Positions 50,856 through 61,263 of a stretch of DNA of 64,000 nucleotides are shown one piece after another. The notes below the pieces were generated by a model. That model saw only the letters and a list, made by a program, of their open reading frames with translations, did not search any database and was not told where the DNA came from. Source of the DNA: CAG-390 sp045541375 (GTDB lineage: Bacteria > Bacillota > Clostridia > Oscillospirales > CAG-272); NCBI GenBank assembly GCA_045541375.1, contig JAZQJB010000144.1, positions 62,001 through 126,000 of the forward strand, in the 5' to 3' direction. Position numbers and translations under genes: made by a program. Numbering within the stretch: position 1 is the stretch's first letter; each line of letters starts with the position of its first letter.

Positions 50856-52616
50856 TTATTTTGTGAGTTTTATATCGATATAAATCGGCGAGTGATCCGA
50901 AGCATCGATAATGTAGTCAGCGATCAAGGTGTTATAATACAGTACCTTTGGTGCTGTTTGTTCCATAAAAGTAATATGATCTATGGATTCGTATTTACTA
51001 GTATTTACATTTTGAAACAGAGTGTGATAAGTCGTGCAGGCTCTGTTGATAACCTTAGCGCTCTTCTTGGCATCTACAAAACCGGATTCCTGAAGAAAGG
51101 TCTTGTATTCCTCGGAGATTTCGGATGAATTGTAGTCACCGCAAGCGAAGATATCCACTTTATATTTATTATAAAGCTTTTCGCAAAACTCAGCCATTTC
51201 TTTAGCTTCGGTCATTCTCATCCATTGACGTTCTGCGCCAACGTCCCAGTGAGTGCTGAAAACTATATAGCGTTCACCTGTTGAAATAGACTCAAAAACT
51301 CCCCAAACGATAGAACGTAATCTCTTGGAATTTCCTACAGAGTAGTATTCGAGTCCTTCTTCTATAAGCTTCGTAGTTTGAGTATTATAAATCAATGTGG
51401 TGTAAGTTCCGGAACCTTCAAGATTCTTTTTTCTTGTAAATTTATAAATTCCACCAACATTTGTTTCAAGGATCGGATACCATTTATTTGATACTTCCTG
51501 GAGTGCTGCTACGTCTGGCAAATAGTTCAGTAAAACAGCAGATACGCGAACATCTCTGCCCTCCATTACAGCAGCTGCATCCCATTCTTCGGAAAGTATG
51601 TTAAATGACATAATTCTTGTATCAGCCCCATCTATGAGTGCGGGCGATTCTCCGCCGGTAAAAGTATTGAAAGTAAACACAGTTTGCGTGGGTAAATTCA
51701 TAGATGAAATATGACCCGAGCGGATAAACATATTGACAAACGACTCAACTGCGCGCGATACACCGGCATCGGAGTTTCCGCAGACGAGTATGCTGCTTTC
51801 AGAGGATGCAATAATCGAATCCATAGCACCAAGCGATGAGTAATTATATTTGAAACGGCTCTTATCATTTAGAATACCGATTATGATCTCGTGTGCGGCT
51901 TGGGGCTCATTTTCTGAAACGACTTTTACCGTAAGATCGTAATTTTTCTTAAAGTGCTTGGAAATGGTTTCGGCGTACTTTTTATATTTTCCATCCGAAT
52001 CATACACTATCTGAAGATCATCGGCAGAAAAACCATTTTCAAAAATGTTGGTATCATCCGGTTTATAAATATAGTTACCGCCGCTGTATACGAGATTACC
52101 TTCTTCATCTGTTGAAAGATGAGTGGTAAAATATTCAAAGCATTTAGTAAGATCAGTATAGTTAGGAGCAACCATAATAATCTTATTGTTGTCGCATACT
52201 TCAACAGCGTAGTCGCCGTAACCAAGATTATGTTTCGCGATGACTTCGCTTGTTTCCTCTCTGCAAGTCAGACCGATAATTATCTCACAAGCATCAGCGG
52301 GAGGGGCTGAACTCGGCATTGTCCAGTCAGCCGCGATCTGAAACGTAATATCAAATGTAGCGTTGAGTTGGTTTTTAAAATTAACAATAACATCAATTTC
52401 ATCTTGAGTCGCGTCAATAAACCTTATAAGCTTATAGATCACTTCGCTGCTCGATGCTATAACAATTTCGGATGCCTGTTCATCGGTTTCCACATTTTCG
52501 GTGCCGGTTGCAGCATCGGTCTCAATATTCTCATCTTCGCTATCATTGCACGAAGTAAATGAAAAGCTCAAGAAAACAAGGATAAAAACTAAAAGTAATG
52601 CAGTAATTCTTTTCAA
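50856..52616 (-). CDS. Lipoprotein with two 'EIIIG' modules and an endonuclease/exonuclease/phosphatase domain
   Basis: 586 residues with lipobox Cys23 (FTSC). Residues 50-200 and 205-320 are two copies of the module seen in the MBL lipoprotein at 3622: CEIIIGLTCREETSE and HEIIIGILNDKSR, each followed by a hydrophobic strand like NNKIIMVAP. Residues 335-586 are an EEP (DNase I-like) domain: MSFNILSEEWD, LQEVSNKW, CGDYNSSEIS and DASDHSPIYID. It is likely a secreted phosphodiesterase or nuclease; the substrate is unknown. The start is TTG at 52616, 8 bases after GGAGG. It lies 17 bases after the polC stop, so it is probably the last gene of that operon. Confidence 0.78.
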   Translation of the reverse strand: MKRITALLLVFILVFLSFSFTSCNDSEDENIETDAATGTENVETDEQASEIVIASSSEVIYKLIRFIDATQDEIDVIVNFKNQLNATFDITFQIAADWTMPSSAPPADACEIIIGLTCREETSEVIAKHNLGYGDYAVEVCDNNKIIMVAPNYTDLTKCFEYFTTHLSTDEEGNLVYSGGNYIYKPDDTNIFENGFSADDLQIVYDSDGKYKKYAETISKHFKKNYDLTVKVVSENEPQAAHEIIIGILNDKSRFKYNYSSLGAMDSIIASSESSILVCGNSDAGVSRAVESFVNMFIRSGHISSMNLPTQTVFTFNTFTGGESPALIDGADTRIMSFNILSEEWDAAAVMEGRDVRVSAVLLNYLPDVAALQEVSNKWYPILETNVGGIYKFTRKKNLEGSGTYTTLIYNTQTTKLIEEGLEYYSVGNSKRLRSIVWGVFESISTGERYIVFSTHWDVGAERQWMRMTEAKEMAEFCEKLYNKYKVDIFACGDYNSSEISEEYKTFLQESGFVDAKKSAKVINRACTTYHTLFQNVNTSKYESIDHITFMEQTAPKVLYYNTLIADYIIDASDHSPIYIDIKLTK

Positions 52617-52633
52617 GAATACGTCCTCCTTGA

Positions 52634-55600
52634 TTAAATAATATCAAACAAAGAAATTTGGTCAGTCTCGCTGAGTCCGTCAAGAATTCCGTTAGCTCTG
52701 AGGGTATCAATAACTCCCTTGTTAGCTTTACCACGCAACTTCAGGTCTTCGACCGAGAAAAAGGGTTCTTCGTCTCGTGCGTTAGTAATGTTTAGCGCTG
52801 CGCTAAGACCGAGGCCGGGGAGAGCTATCATAGGCATTCTGATGTTTCCGTTTTCGGGAAGGAATTCTCTCGCATCGGAATACTTGAGGCTTACGGGCAG
52901 AAATCTGACACCGCGCAGCATTGCTTCGTGCGCAAATTGAAGAGCTCCGAAGGTATCTTTATCCTTCGCGGTAGCCTCTTTACCCATTTTATCAATCTCA
53001 AGCATTTTACGGTAAACAGCATCACGTCCTTGAGCAACTATTGTGCCATCGAATCCATCGGGCGCAACGGAGAGAATTGCGCAATAGAAAGCTACAGGCT
53101 GGTGAACCTTATACCAAGCAAGTCGTATTGCTGACATAACGTAAGCCGCTGCGTGTGCCTTAGGGAACATATATTTTATCTTTTTGCAAGAAGCAATGTA
53201 CCACTCAGGCACGTTATGCGCAAGCATATCTGCTTCCCATTCAGGCGTCAGACCCTTACCTTTACGAACGCTTTCCATAATCTTAAATGCGGTAAGGTTT
53301 TCCATTCCGTATCTGATAAGGTCAAGCATGATACCGTCACGCGTACCTATAACCTTGGAAATATCACATATTCCGTCTTTAATAAGATCCTGAGCGTTGC
53401 CGAGCCAAACATCGGTTCCGTGAGTAAGACCTGAAATCTGCATAAGGTCGGCAAAGTTTTTAGGTTTAGCATCTACAAGAACGCCCTGAATGAAGTTTGT
53501 ACCGAACTCAGGTAGACCTAAAGTTCCAACCATCAAACCGAGCATTTTTGTTTCGTGCTTGTCCCGTTCTTTTTGAGGAATACCAAGAGGCTCAGTTGAT
53601 TCGAACAATTCATAAATGCTTCTATCGTTCATGGCAACCTGATCGATCATTATTCCACTATACTTTTCGAGGTATTTATACTTCGTCGGAATATCATGAC
53701 CAAGCTCGTCAAGCTTCAATATCGTATCGTGCAGATATGAGAACGCAAAGTGAGTTGTAACGATATCTGACTTGGGGTCATCAGCAGGATGCTGTACCGG
53801 CGTAAAATCGTATACATCTCTATCTCTGGGAACAACTATGATACCGCCAGGATGCTGTCCCGTGGTTCGCTTAACGCCAACACATCCGTTGATTATTCTG
53901 TCAACCTCCGCACGGCAAAGTTGCTGTCCCTTGCCCTCAAAATACTTCATAACGAAACCGAAAGCGGTTTTGTCAGCCAAAGTACCGATAGTACCCGCTT
54001 TAAAAACGTTTTCCGCGCCAAAAAGTTCTTCGGTGAACTTGTGAACTTTTCCCTGTACTTCACCTGAAAAATTTAAGTCGATATCGGGTGACTTATCGCC
54101 CTTGAATCCAAGGAAAGTCTCAAAGGGGATGTCCTGTCCGTCCTGTTCGAGAGGATTTCCGCAAACAGGACAAATCTTTGAAGGCATGTCAAATCCCGAA
54201 CCTGCTCCTGTCGGATTTGAGAAATCGTTATACTGACACTTTTTACAGTAATAATGAGGCGGGAGAGGGTTGACTTCGGAAATTCCCGCCATAGTAGCAA
54301 CGAAAGAAGAGCCAACAGATCCACGTGATCCAACAAGGTAGCCTTGGCTTTCACTGTAATGAACAAGTCTTTCTGCAATTACGTAAAGAACTGCATATCC
54401 GTTAGAAATGATTGAATTCAATTCTACTTCGAGTCTGTTCTTTACAAGGTCGGGAAGATTCTCGCCATACATAGATCTTGCTCTTGTCCAACACTTTTCG
54501 CGAAGCTCTTCTTCCGCACCTTCAAGATGAGGAGGATATGAGCCGGCAGGAATAGGACGAATCTGCTCGATAGAATCTGCTATATCATTTGTGTTCTTAA
54601 CAACAATTTCAAAAGCCTTCTCTTCGCCAAGATATGCGAACTCATCGAGCATTTCGTCAGTAGTTCTCATATAGATCGGCGTGGGTTTATCAGCATCCTT
54701 AAATTTCAGACCTGCCAAAAGAATTCTTCTGTATAGCTCATCTTCAGGATTAATGAAATGTGCATCTGAAGTTGCGACAACAGGTTTATCAAGTTTTTCA
54801 CCAAGAGCAACGATTCTTCTGTTGATATCCCTCAAGGCTTCTTCGTTGGGAAGCTCTCCCTCCGCAACGAGATACTTGTCGTTACCGATGGGTTGAACTT
54901 CGAGGTAATCATAGTAAGAAGCAATTTCTTCTATCTCTGCATCGCTTCGGTTGTCTAGGATTGCACTATACAATTCTCCCGCAGAACAACCAGAACCGAT
55001 AATCAGTCCTTCACGGAATTTATCAAGCTGAGATTTGGGGATTCTGGGGGTTCTGTGATAGTAATTGAGATATCCCATTGAGATCAATCTGTAAAGATTC
55101 TTCAAGCCTACAAGGTTCTTTACAAGAATGATCATATGATATGTCTTTAGCTTCAGCGGGTCCGCGTTAATTTGAATGTCCTTGATCAGTGCGGCAAATT
55201 CACGGATATCGAATTGCTGCATCTTTTTTACCATAGAAAAGTAGATCATTGTCAGCATCTCTGCATCATCTACTGCTCTGTGGTGATTAAAGTTACCAAG
55301 TCCATAATATTTTGCGAGCACGTCGAGCTTGTGCGACTTAAGATCTGTGTTCAAAAAGCGCGACAATCCGACTGTATCAAGATATGGAGAGTCAAATTTA
55401 ATACCAAGCTTGTTTGCCGCAGCACGAACAAAACCAACGTCAAAGTCCGCATTATGTGCGACAAGAAGTGCCTTGCCGCAGAATTCAAGGAATTCAGGGA
55501 GAACTTCACCGATCTTTCTGGCGTCTTTAACGTCTTCATTGGTTATTGATGTGAGCTCGGTTATTTCAGCTGATATTTTAGAATCGGGTTTGACAAACGT

Positions 55601-57121
55601 AGAATATCGATCAACGATTTCGCCATTAGCAACCTTTACCGCACCAATTTCAATGATCTCGCACGTAGCTGATGACAGACCCGTAGTTTCAAGGTCAAAA
55701 ATGACGAGATTATCATCAATGAGACCGTTATACTTTCCATATAGAGGACTTGCGCTGTCGTTTACAAAGTATGCTTCAAGTCCGTAAATGACTTTAAACC
55801 GCTCTTCGCCTTCCTCAGGCTTCGTGAAATTATACATTTTATCGAGCGCTATCATTGCTTCAGGGAAACCTTGAACGTTGCCGTGGTCAGTGATAGCGAT
55901 TGCTTTATGTCCCCATCCGGCAGCTGTCTTTACAGCAACATCAGAAGGTATAAGAGCATCCATTGCCGACATATTAGTGTGAAGATGAAGTTCCACTCGT
56001 TTTTGTGGAGCTTGATCTGTGCGCTTATGTTTTGAAATCGAAGAAACGGCATCGGGAGTAAGTAAAAGATCACCGGATTTATAATCCTTCTTGACAGTAC
56101 CTACTACAGCAATGCACATACCGTTAGAAACAGCGCTCGCCAAGCCCTTGCATTCTTCCTCATCATCGCCTTCAAACTTAACTTGAATTGATGCGTTTCC
56201 ATCGAATACTCCAAAAGCAAAATACCACTTTTTGTTTCCGAACTTTGCCTGTTCGAGTATGCAACCGGATACTGTGCCAATTACACAAACTTCCCCGCCG
56301 GGGTGCCTGATAGTCGAAATTGAAACAGGCATTACAGCAAATTCTTCATCCCCCCATTTGAGTTCCGGAGAAGATATATCAAAAACAGCTCTACCAATCG
56401 TACAAGTACCATCTTCAACGATAGCCATACAATCTTCGTCATAAGCAGACCATATACGATTAAGTTGGACTTCTGGCGCGGATTTTTCATCCTTTTCTGT
56501 TTTGTTTTCCGATTTATCGTTTTTGCCATTTGATTCAGATCTCGCGTGATTTTCGTATTCTTTGAGTGACTGGCGGCATTGATTGTTCAGTTCCTCGATA
56601 AACTGCTTGTGTTCTTCAGTTTCAAAGTAAGGAACGTAATCATCCATTTCTTTGATTACCACAGACATTTTGATAGAAAACTCATTGAAAATAATATCTT
56701 CAATAGTTCTTTGCACTTTACCGGCAGTCAAAAAGTCTATACCGTTTGAATTAAACGGTATAGAGAACTCCAAACAGTCGCTTTTAAGGGTATAATCACA
56801 ACCAATAAAAAATCCTTTTGTGATCTCGCCTATTTTTTCAGTTTCAACAATTATCTGCGGTATGTAATCATAAGAAAAGAGTGAGGCGGGATACTTGGGA
56901 ACAAATCTTACAAGATATTTTCCGTCATAAGCTCGACGAATATCGTCCTCAGCCTCATACAAAAGAGTTTTTGAGACAGTTTTATTTAACGGAATATCAA
57001 TTTCAAAAAAATCAGCTCTTCTTTTTGATTTCCTAACCTGATACTCTTTTACAGAGTCAAAGAAAGCGCCGATTTCTTCAGTTGGCGTATATTGTTTAAA
57101 TAGTTCTCTCAGAGTTTTCAT
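52634..57121 (-). CDS. polC: DNA polymerase III PolC-type alpha subunit
   Basis: 1495 residues. Domain order: N-terminal region; OB fold (about 245-340); PHP part 1 (VELHLHTNMSAMDALI); the inserted DnaQ-type 3'-5' exonuclease (VIFDLETTGLSS with later Asp motifs); PHP part 2; and the C-family polymerase core with GSRGSVGSSFVATMAGI, SPDIDLNFSG and LKLDELGHDIPTKYKYLE, plus a zinc-like CxxC pair. This is the essential replicative polymerase of low-G+C Gram-positives, with built-in proofreading. The start overlaps the ispG stop (ATGA). Confidence 0.97.
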   Translation of the reverse strand: MKTLRELFKQYTPTEEIGAFFDSVKEYQVRKSKRRADFFEIDIPLNKTVSKTLLYEAEDDIRRAYDGKYLVRFVPKYPASLFSYDYIPQIIVETEKIGEITKGFFIGCDYTLKSDCLEFSIPFNSNGIDFLTAGKVQRTIEDIIFNEFSIKMSVVIKEMDDYVPYFETEEHKQFIEELNNQCRQSLKEYENHARSESNGKNDKSENKTEKDEKSAPEVQLNRIWSAYDEDCMAIVEDGTCTIGRAVFDISSPELKWGDEEFAVMPVSISTIRHPGGEVCVIGTVSGCILEQAKFGNKKWYFAFGVFDGNASIQVKFEGDDEEECKGLASAVSNGMCIAVVGTVKKDYKSGDLLLTPDAVSSISKHKRTDQAPQKRVELHLHTNMSAMDALIPSDVAVKTAAGWGHKAIAITDHGNVQGFPEAMIALDKMYNFTKPEEGEERFKVIYGLEAYFVNDSASPLYGKYNGLIDDNLVIFDLETTGLSSATCEIIEIGAVKVANGEIVDRYSTFVKPDSKISAEITELTSITNEDVKDARKIGEVLPEFLEFCGKALLVAHNADFDVGFVRAAANKLGIKFDSPYLDTVGLSRFLNTDLKSHKLDVLAKYYGLGNFNHHRAVDDAEMLTMIYFSMVKKMQQFDIREFAALIKDIQINADPLKLKTYHMIILVKNLVGLKNLYRLISMGYLNYYHRTPRIPKSQLDKFREGLIIGSGCSAGELYSAILDNRSDAEIEEIASYYDYLEVQPIGNDKYLVAEGELPNEEALRDINRRIVALGEKLDKPVVATSDAHFINPEDELYRRILLAGLKFKDADKPTPIYMRTTDEMLDEFAYLGEEKAFEIVVKNTNDIADSIEQIRPIPAGSYPPHLEGAEEELREKCWTRARSMYGENLPDLVKNRLEVELNSIISNGYAVLYVIAERLVHYSESQGYLVGSRGSVGSSFVATMAGISEVNPLPPHYYCKKCQYNDFSNPTGAGSGFDMPSKICPVCGNPLEQDGQDIPFETFLGFKGDKSPDIDLNFSGEVQGKVHKFTEELFGAENVFKAGTIGTLADKTAFGFVMKYFEGKGQQLCRAEVDRIINGCVGVKRTTGQHPGGIIVVPRDRDVYDFTPVQHPADDPKSDIVTTHFAFSYLHDTILKLDELGHDIPTKYKYLEKYSGIMIDQVAMNDRSIYELFESTEPLGIPQKERDKHETKMLGLMVGTLGLPEFGTNFIQGVLVDAKPKNFADLMQISGLTHGTDVWLGNAQDLIKDGICDISKVIGTRDGIMLDLIRYGMENLTAFKIMESVRKGKGLTPEWEADMLAHNVPEWYIASCKKIKYMFPKAHAAAYVMSAIRLAWYKVHQPVAFYCAILSVAPDGFDGTIVAQGRDAVYRKMLEIDKMGKEATAKDKDTFGALQFAHEAMLRGVRFLPVSLKYSDAREFLPENGNIRMPMIALPGLGLSAALNITNARDEEPFFSVEDLKLRGKANKGVIDTLRANGILDGLSETDQISLFDII

Positions 57122-58197
57122 ACTGTTCTACCATATTCGTTTTTGATGTAGTCTATCAAACAGTTGACAATATTATTTTCATCAATCTTATGGATAATTT
57201 GACCTTTTTTGAAAAGAAGCGCCTCGCCGCGACCGCCTGCAATACCTACATCGGCTTCACGTGCTTCTCCGGGGCCGTTGACAACACAACCCATTAAAGC
57301 GACTTTTATCGGAATATCCGTGAGTTTTTCAGCCTTTGCCGCATCCTCAAATTCTTTGACAAGACCGACCAGATCTATCTTAGTTCTTCCACAGGTGGGG
57401 CAAGATACAATATCCATTCCTTGATGTCCGTCACATCCAAGCGAGCGCAAAATATCTTTTGCAGCATACACTTCTGCCTCAGGATCTTCTGTGAGCGAAA
57501 TGCGAACCGTATCACCAATGCCCAAATGCACTAAGGTTGCGATAGCTTCAGCATTCTTTATAATGCCCATGCGGCTGCTTCCGGCCTCTGTTACTCCGAT
57601 GTGTAACGGATAATTACAGTGCTCTGAAACATATTGACAAGCTGCAATTGCGTTAGGAACAACAGAAGACTTTACAGAAATCACAATATCGTCAAAGTCA
57701 TATTTATTCAGTAAGCGAATATGCCCAAGTGCGCTTTCATACAAAGCTTCGGGGGTAGGAGCACCGTATTTTGCGAGAATATCTTTTTCCAAAGAGCCGC
57801 CATTGACACCGATTCTGATAGGTATTTTCTTCGCAGAACATGCTTTTGCGACTGCAGCTACGCGGGATTCATCACCGATGTTTCCGGGATTGATACGTAT
57901 CTTATCAACTCCGCACTCAACAGATCTGAGTGCAATCTTATAGTCAAAATGTATGTCTGCAACTATCGGAATATCAGGGCGTCTCTCCTTAATATATGCA
58001 ATAGTATCAGCAGCCTCAATGGTTGGAATTGCAATACGAACTATATCGCATCCGGCAGAGTGCAATCTGACAACTTGGGAGAATGTCGCCTCTTTATCAA
58101 GCGAATCGGTATTTGTCATTGACTGTATGGAAATTCTTGATTTACCGCCGATATCTATATTGCCAACCTTAACAAGCCTTGTATTTTTACGTTCCAT
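57118..58197 (-). CDS. ispG: 4-hydroxy-3-methylbut-2-enyl diphosphate synthase (flavodoxin/ferredoxin)
   Basis: 359 residues. The TIM-barrel start is ISIQSMTNTDS, with GCDIVRIAIPT, RINPGNIG and VGVTEAG-like segments. The 4Fe-4S ligands lie in SCPTCGRTKIDL and GCVVNGPGEA. It catalyses the penultimate step of the MEP isoprenoid pathway. dxr of the same pathway lies two genes upstream. GGAG is about 6 bases before the ATG. Confidence 0.96.
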   Translation of the reverse strand: MERKNTRLVKVGNIDIGGKSRISIQSMTNTDSLDKEATFSQVVRLHSAGCDIVRIAIPTIEAADTIAYIKERRPDIPIVADIHFDYKIALRSVECGVDKIRINPGNIGDESRVAAVAKACSAKKIPIRIGVNGGSLEKDILAKYGAPTPEALYESALGHIRLLNKYDFDDIVISVKSSVVPNAIAACQYVSEHCNYPLHIGVTEAGSSRMGIIKNAEAIATLVHLGIGDTVRISLTEDPEAEVYAAKDILRSLGCDGHQGMDIVSCPTCGRTKIDLVGLVKEFEDAAKAEKLTDIPIKVALMGCVVNGPGEAREADVGIAGGRGEALLFKKGQIIHKIDENNIVNCLIDYIKNEYGRTV

Positions 58198-58213
58198 TTT
58201 AACTCCAAAAATA

Positions 58214-59248
58214 TCAGAATAGTTTGAAAATATCCTTAAATGTTATGAGAAGCATAAATGCCATCAAAATCAGAAGCCCTGCAGCATTAATATATGCCTC
58301 TATCGTTTTGTTGATGGGTTTACGAGTTAATGCCTCCCACCACAAGAACATAAGTCTTCCTCCGTCCAAAGCAGGCAGAGGCAAAAGATTCATTACGCCA
58401 AGGTTCACAGAAAGCAAGACCCAAAGATAAAGTACGCTCTCCCATCCGCTGGCAATCGCATCGCCAACAAGTTCAGTCATACCAATAGGTCCGGACACAG
58501 CATCAAGTCCGAATCTTCCTCTGATGAGATCGGCAAGGGAATCCCAAACCATTTTTGCTGTTGACCAGGTTCTCCAAAACGTATGGGATATGATCGTTCC
58601 TAAACTTCTGTCAGTTTCACCTATGCCGTAAAACTGCATATCGAAACTACCCATAATCACTCCGCTCTCCTCAATAGTAGGAAAAACAACGTCTTCAAGC
58701 AGTATCTTTTCGCCATCTCGGATGACGGTCAAATCGAGCGGTTCATATCCTTGATAGGTAATTTCATATACAACTTCATTGCCTGTGTGTGTGTTTACAC
58801 CGTTTACCGCCACGATCTTATCATCTATCTGCAGACCGTAATCATCACTTGTAGCATCATCAAGGAAGGCGGCAACTATATTTGTCGCGGGAACAGTAAG
58901 AGATACCAACACAAACATACCAATAAAACCCACTATAAGATTAGTGAGCGGCCCTGCAAGGACAGTGGTTATCCTACGCCAAACGTTTTTATTGCAGAAG
59001 GCATTTACATCGTCCGAAGCTTCGTCTTCTCCAGCCATACTGACAAAACCACCTATTGGGAGAGCACGAATGGAGTATCTGATGCCGGATTTTTTTGAAA
59101 CCTTAGTCAGTATCTTTGGTCCCATTCCGATAGCAAATTCGTTGACAGTAATCTTATTGAGTCGTGCAATAAGGAAATGTCCGCCTTCGTGAAGAAAGAC
59201 CAATACGCTCAATAAAAGAAGCGTTAACAAAAGATATAAAAAGATCAT
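58214..59248 (-). CDS. rseP: RIP metalloprotease RseP (M50, site-2 protease)
   Basis: 344 residues. The zinc motif HEGGH lies in the first transmembrane helix (VFLHEGGHFLIARL) and the third ligand in NLLPLPALDGGRL. A PDZ domain (about 110-190) lies between. Site-2 proteases cut membrane-bound anti-sigma factors and leftover signal peptides. It stands between dxr and ispG, the standard Gram-positive position. Confidence 0.95.
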   Translation of the reverse strand: MIFLYLLLTLLLLSVLVFLHEGGHFLIARLNKITVNEFAIGMGPKILTKVSKKSGIRYSIRALPIGGFVSMAGEDEASDDVNAFCNKNVWRRITTVLAGPLTNLIVGFIGMFVLVSLTVPATNIVAAFLDDATSDDYGLQIDDKIVAVNGVNTHTGNEVVYEITYQGYEPLDLTVIRDGEKILLEDVVFPTIEESGVIMGSFDMQFYGIGETDRSLGTIISHTFWRTWSTAKMVWDSLADLIRGRFGLDAVSGPIGMTELVGDAIASGWESVLYLWVLLSVNLGVMNLLPLPALDGGRLMFLWWEALTRKPINKTIEAYINAAGLLILMAFMLLITFKDIFKLF

Positions 59249-59265
59249 TTATAATTACCAAATAT

Positions 59266-60420
59266 TTATTTACGTGAAAGGTATTCGTCAGCCATATGCG
59301 CAGCTGTATCTACACAAGCTAATATCTCATCCAAAGTATTACTATTTGAAGCATGCTTCATTTCTGAACAAATATACTCAATTGTATCAAAAATATCAAC
59401 AAATCTGATTTTTCCCTCAAGGAACCGTGTTACAGCAACTTCATTTGCTGAATGAAGTACAGCTGAAGCCGCGCCACCTAAAGCGAGAGATTCTCTTGCT
59501 AATCTCAACGGAATGAATGTGTCTTCATCCGGTTCGGCAAAAGAAAGCTTAGAGATCTTTGCAAGGTCGAGCTGAGAAATGACCGCCTGATGTCTCTCTG
59601 GAAGCTCAAGGGCGTATTGTACGCAGTGCCTCATATCAGGGACTGATAATTGAGCAATAACCGAATTATCTACGTATTCAACCATAGAATGAATAATGCT
59701 TTCTCTATGAACAATTACATCGATTTTATCGCCAGGAACGTCAAAAAGATGGGATGCTTCGATAACTTCGAAGCCTTTATTCATTAACGTAGAGCTGTCA
59801 ATCGTGATCTTGGCTCCCATTTTCCAGGTGGGATGGTTAAGTGCTTGTTCGCGCGAGATCTCTCCGAGTTCTTCCCTTTTCTTTCCGAAAAAAGGTCCGC
59901 CTGAAGCTGTGATGATCAATCGCTTGATTTCTTCCTTGCTGCCGCATCTCAGACATTGTGCTATTGCGCAGTGCTCACTATCAACCGGCGTAATCTGCAG
60001 TCCGTTTTTCTTAGCAGTGTTCATTACGATCTTACCGGCAATAACAAGCGACTCCTTGTTTGCGAGAGCAAGATTTTTTCCGGATTCGAGAGTGGCAAGA
60101 GTAGGCTTTAATCCCGGGGTGCCTATAATTGAATTAAGTGCGAAATCTGCCTGGGTATCGGTAATCATTTCGCATATTCCGTCAATGCCGGAATATATCT
60201 TTACTTGAAGATCGCGCGTACGAAGCTTTAATTCGGCTGCCGCAGCTATATTGGTCATAGCCGCACATTTTGCACCGAATTCGCGAATTTGTTCTTCAAC
60301 TTTAATAAAATTATTATTTGCACAAAGTGCACGGACATCATAATTTTGTGCCCGTGCAACATCTGCTGCTTGAAGTCCTACAGAACCTGTGGATCCAAGC
60401 AAAATGATTGATTTTTTCAT
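59266..60420 (-). CDS. dxr: 1-deoxy-D-xylulose 5-phosphate reductoisomerase
   Basis: 384 residues. The NADPH site is LLGSTGSVGLQAADV; metal and substrate motifs are ALANKESLV, PVDSEHCAIAQ, TASGGPFFG and TIDSSTLMNKGFEVIEA. It makes 2-C-methyl-D-erythritol 4-phosphate, the committed step of the MEP pathway. It lies 6 bases after cdsA. Confidence 0.96.
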   Translation of the reverse strand: MKKSIILLGSTGSVGLQAADVARAQNYDVRALCANNNFIKVEEQIREFGAKCAAMTNIAAAAELKLRTRDLQVKIYSGIDGICEMITDTQADFALNSIIGTPGLKPTLATLESGKNLALANKESLVIAGKIVMNTAKKNGLQITPVDSEHCAIAQCLRCGSKEEIKRLIITASGGPFFGKKREELGEISREQALNHPTWKMGAKITIDSSTLMNKGFEVIEASHLFDVPGDKIDVIVHRESIIHSMVEYVDNSVIAQLSVPDMRHCVQYALELPERHQAVISQLDLAKISKLSFAEPDEDTFIPLRLARESLALGGAASAVLHSANEVAVTRFLEGKIRFVDIFDTIEYICSEMKHASNSNTLDEILACVDTAAHMADEYLSRK

Positions 60421-60426
60421 ATTATA

Positions 60427-61260
60427 TCACTCGATAAAAGTAAAAATATTAGTTATCGAAACAAACATCAACAGCACTAATGCAATTGAAATCAATGAGT
60501 CGAAGCGGTCAAGTATTCCACCGTGCCCCGGCATTAATCTGCCAAAGTCTTTAATATCCGAAGCTCTTTTAACTGCGGAAAATAAGAGATCGCCGATTAC
60601 TGCAACAATTGAGCATGCCAAGCCACACAGAGCTATCTTGGTATATGATACAATAGTATAATCCATATATACTTCTAACAGCTTTGCATATAACAAGAAA
60701 GCTATAACACAGAAGAAGACTCCACCGATTGCGCCTTCAATCGTCTTTTTGGGGCTGACCGAAGGCAAAAGCTTGTGCTTGCCAAACAACATTCCGCAAA
60801 CAAGCGCGCACGAGTCGGTAACCCACGCAGCGATAAATGCAAAAAGCATAACGTGCCAAGCACCGTTAAACTTATCGGCGAGCAAAACCAATGAAGTAAA
60901 GCCTGCGCAAGCATAGAGAGAAAAGAACCAAGAAGACATCACTTTGCCAAGTTCAGGCTTATTTTTCATAAAAGTATAAACGCTTAAAACGAGAAATGAG
61001 CAAACGAAGACAGTCGGAAAAATTAAACTATAAAACATATCTGATCCACAATATCGCGCCAAGACGGGCAATAGTGATATCAAATACATAGGTATCGAAA
61101 GTGCGACATTTGTATGCAACTTATTACATCTGAGCATTTCATATACAGCTCTGACGCACAAAAACAATGTGAAAACGACAAACAAATGTGTAGATGAAAA
61201 GAATATGCACGGCAGAACGACCAGTAAAAATACAATTGACGATAATGTTCTAACTAACAT
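60427..61260 (-). CDS. cdsA: Phosphatidate cytidylyltransferase
   Basis: 277 residues with about seven to eight transmembrane helices. The C-terminal signature SVSPKKTIEGAIGGV, with SDIKDFGRLMPGHGGILDRFDS, is the CdsA catalytic region. It makes CDP-diacylglycerol for phospholipid synthesis. It begins 3 bases after uppS. Confidence 0.95.
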   Translation of the reverse strand: MLVRTLSSIVFLLVVLPCIFFSSTHLFVVFTLFLCVRAVYEMLRCNKLHTNVALSIPMYLISLLPVLARYCGSDMFYSLIFPTVFVCSFLVLSVYTFMKNKPELGKVMSSWFFSLYACAGFTSLVLLADKFNGAWHVMLFAFIAAWVTDSCALVCGMLFGKHKLLPSVSPKKTIEGAIGGVFFCVIAFLLYAKLLEVYMDYTIVSYTKIALCGLACSIVAVIGDLLFSAVKRASDIKDFGRLMPGHGGILDRFDSLISIALVLLMFVSITNIFTFIE

Positions 61261-61263
61261 AGT

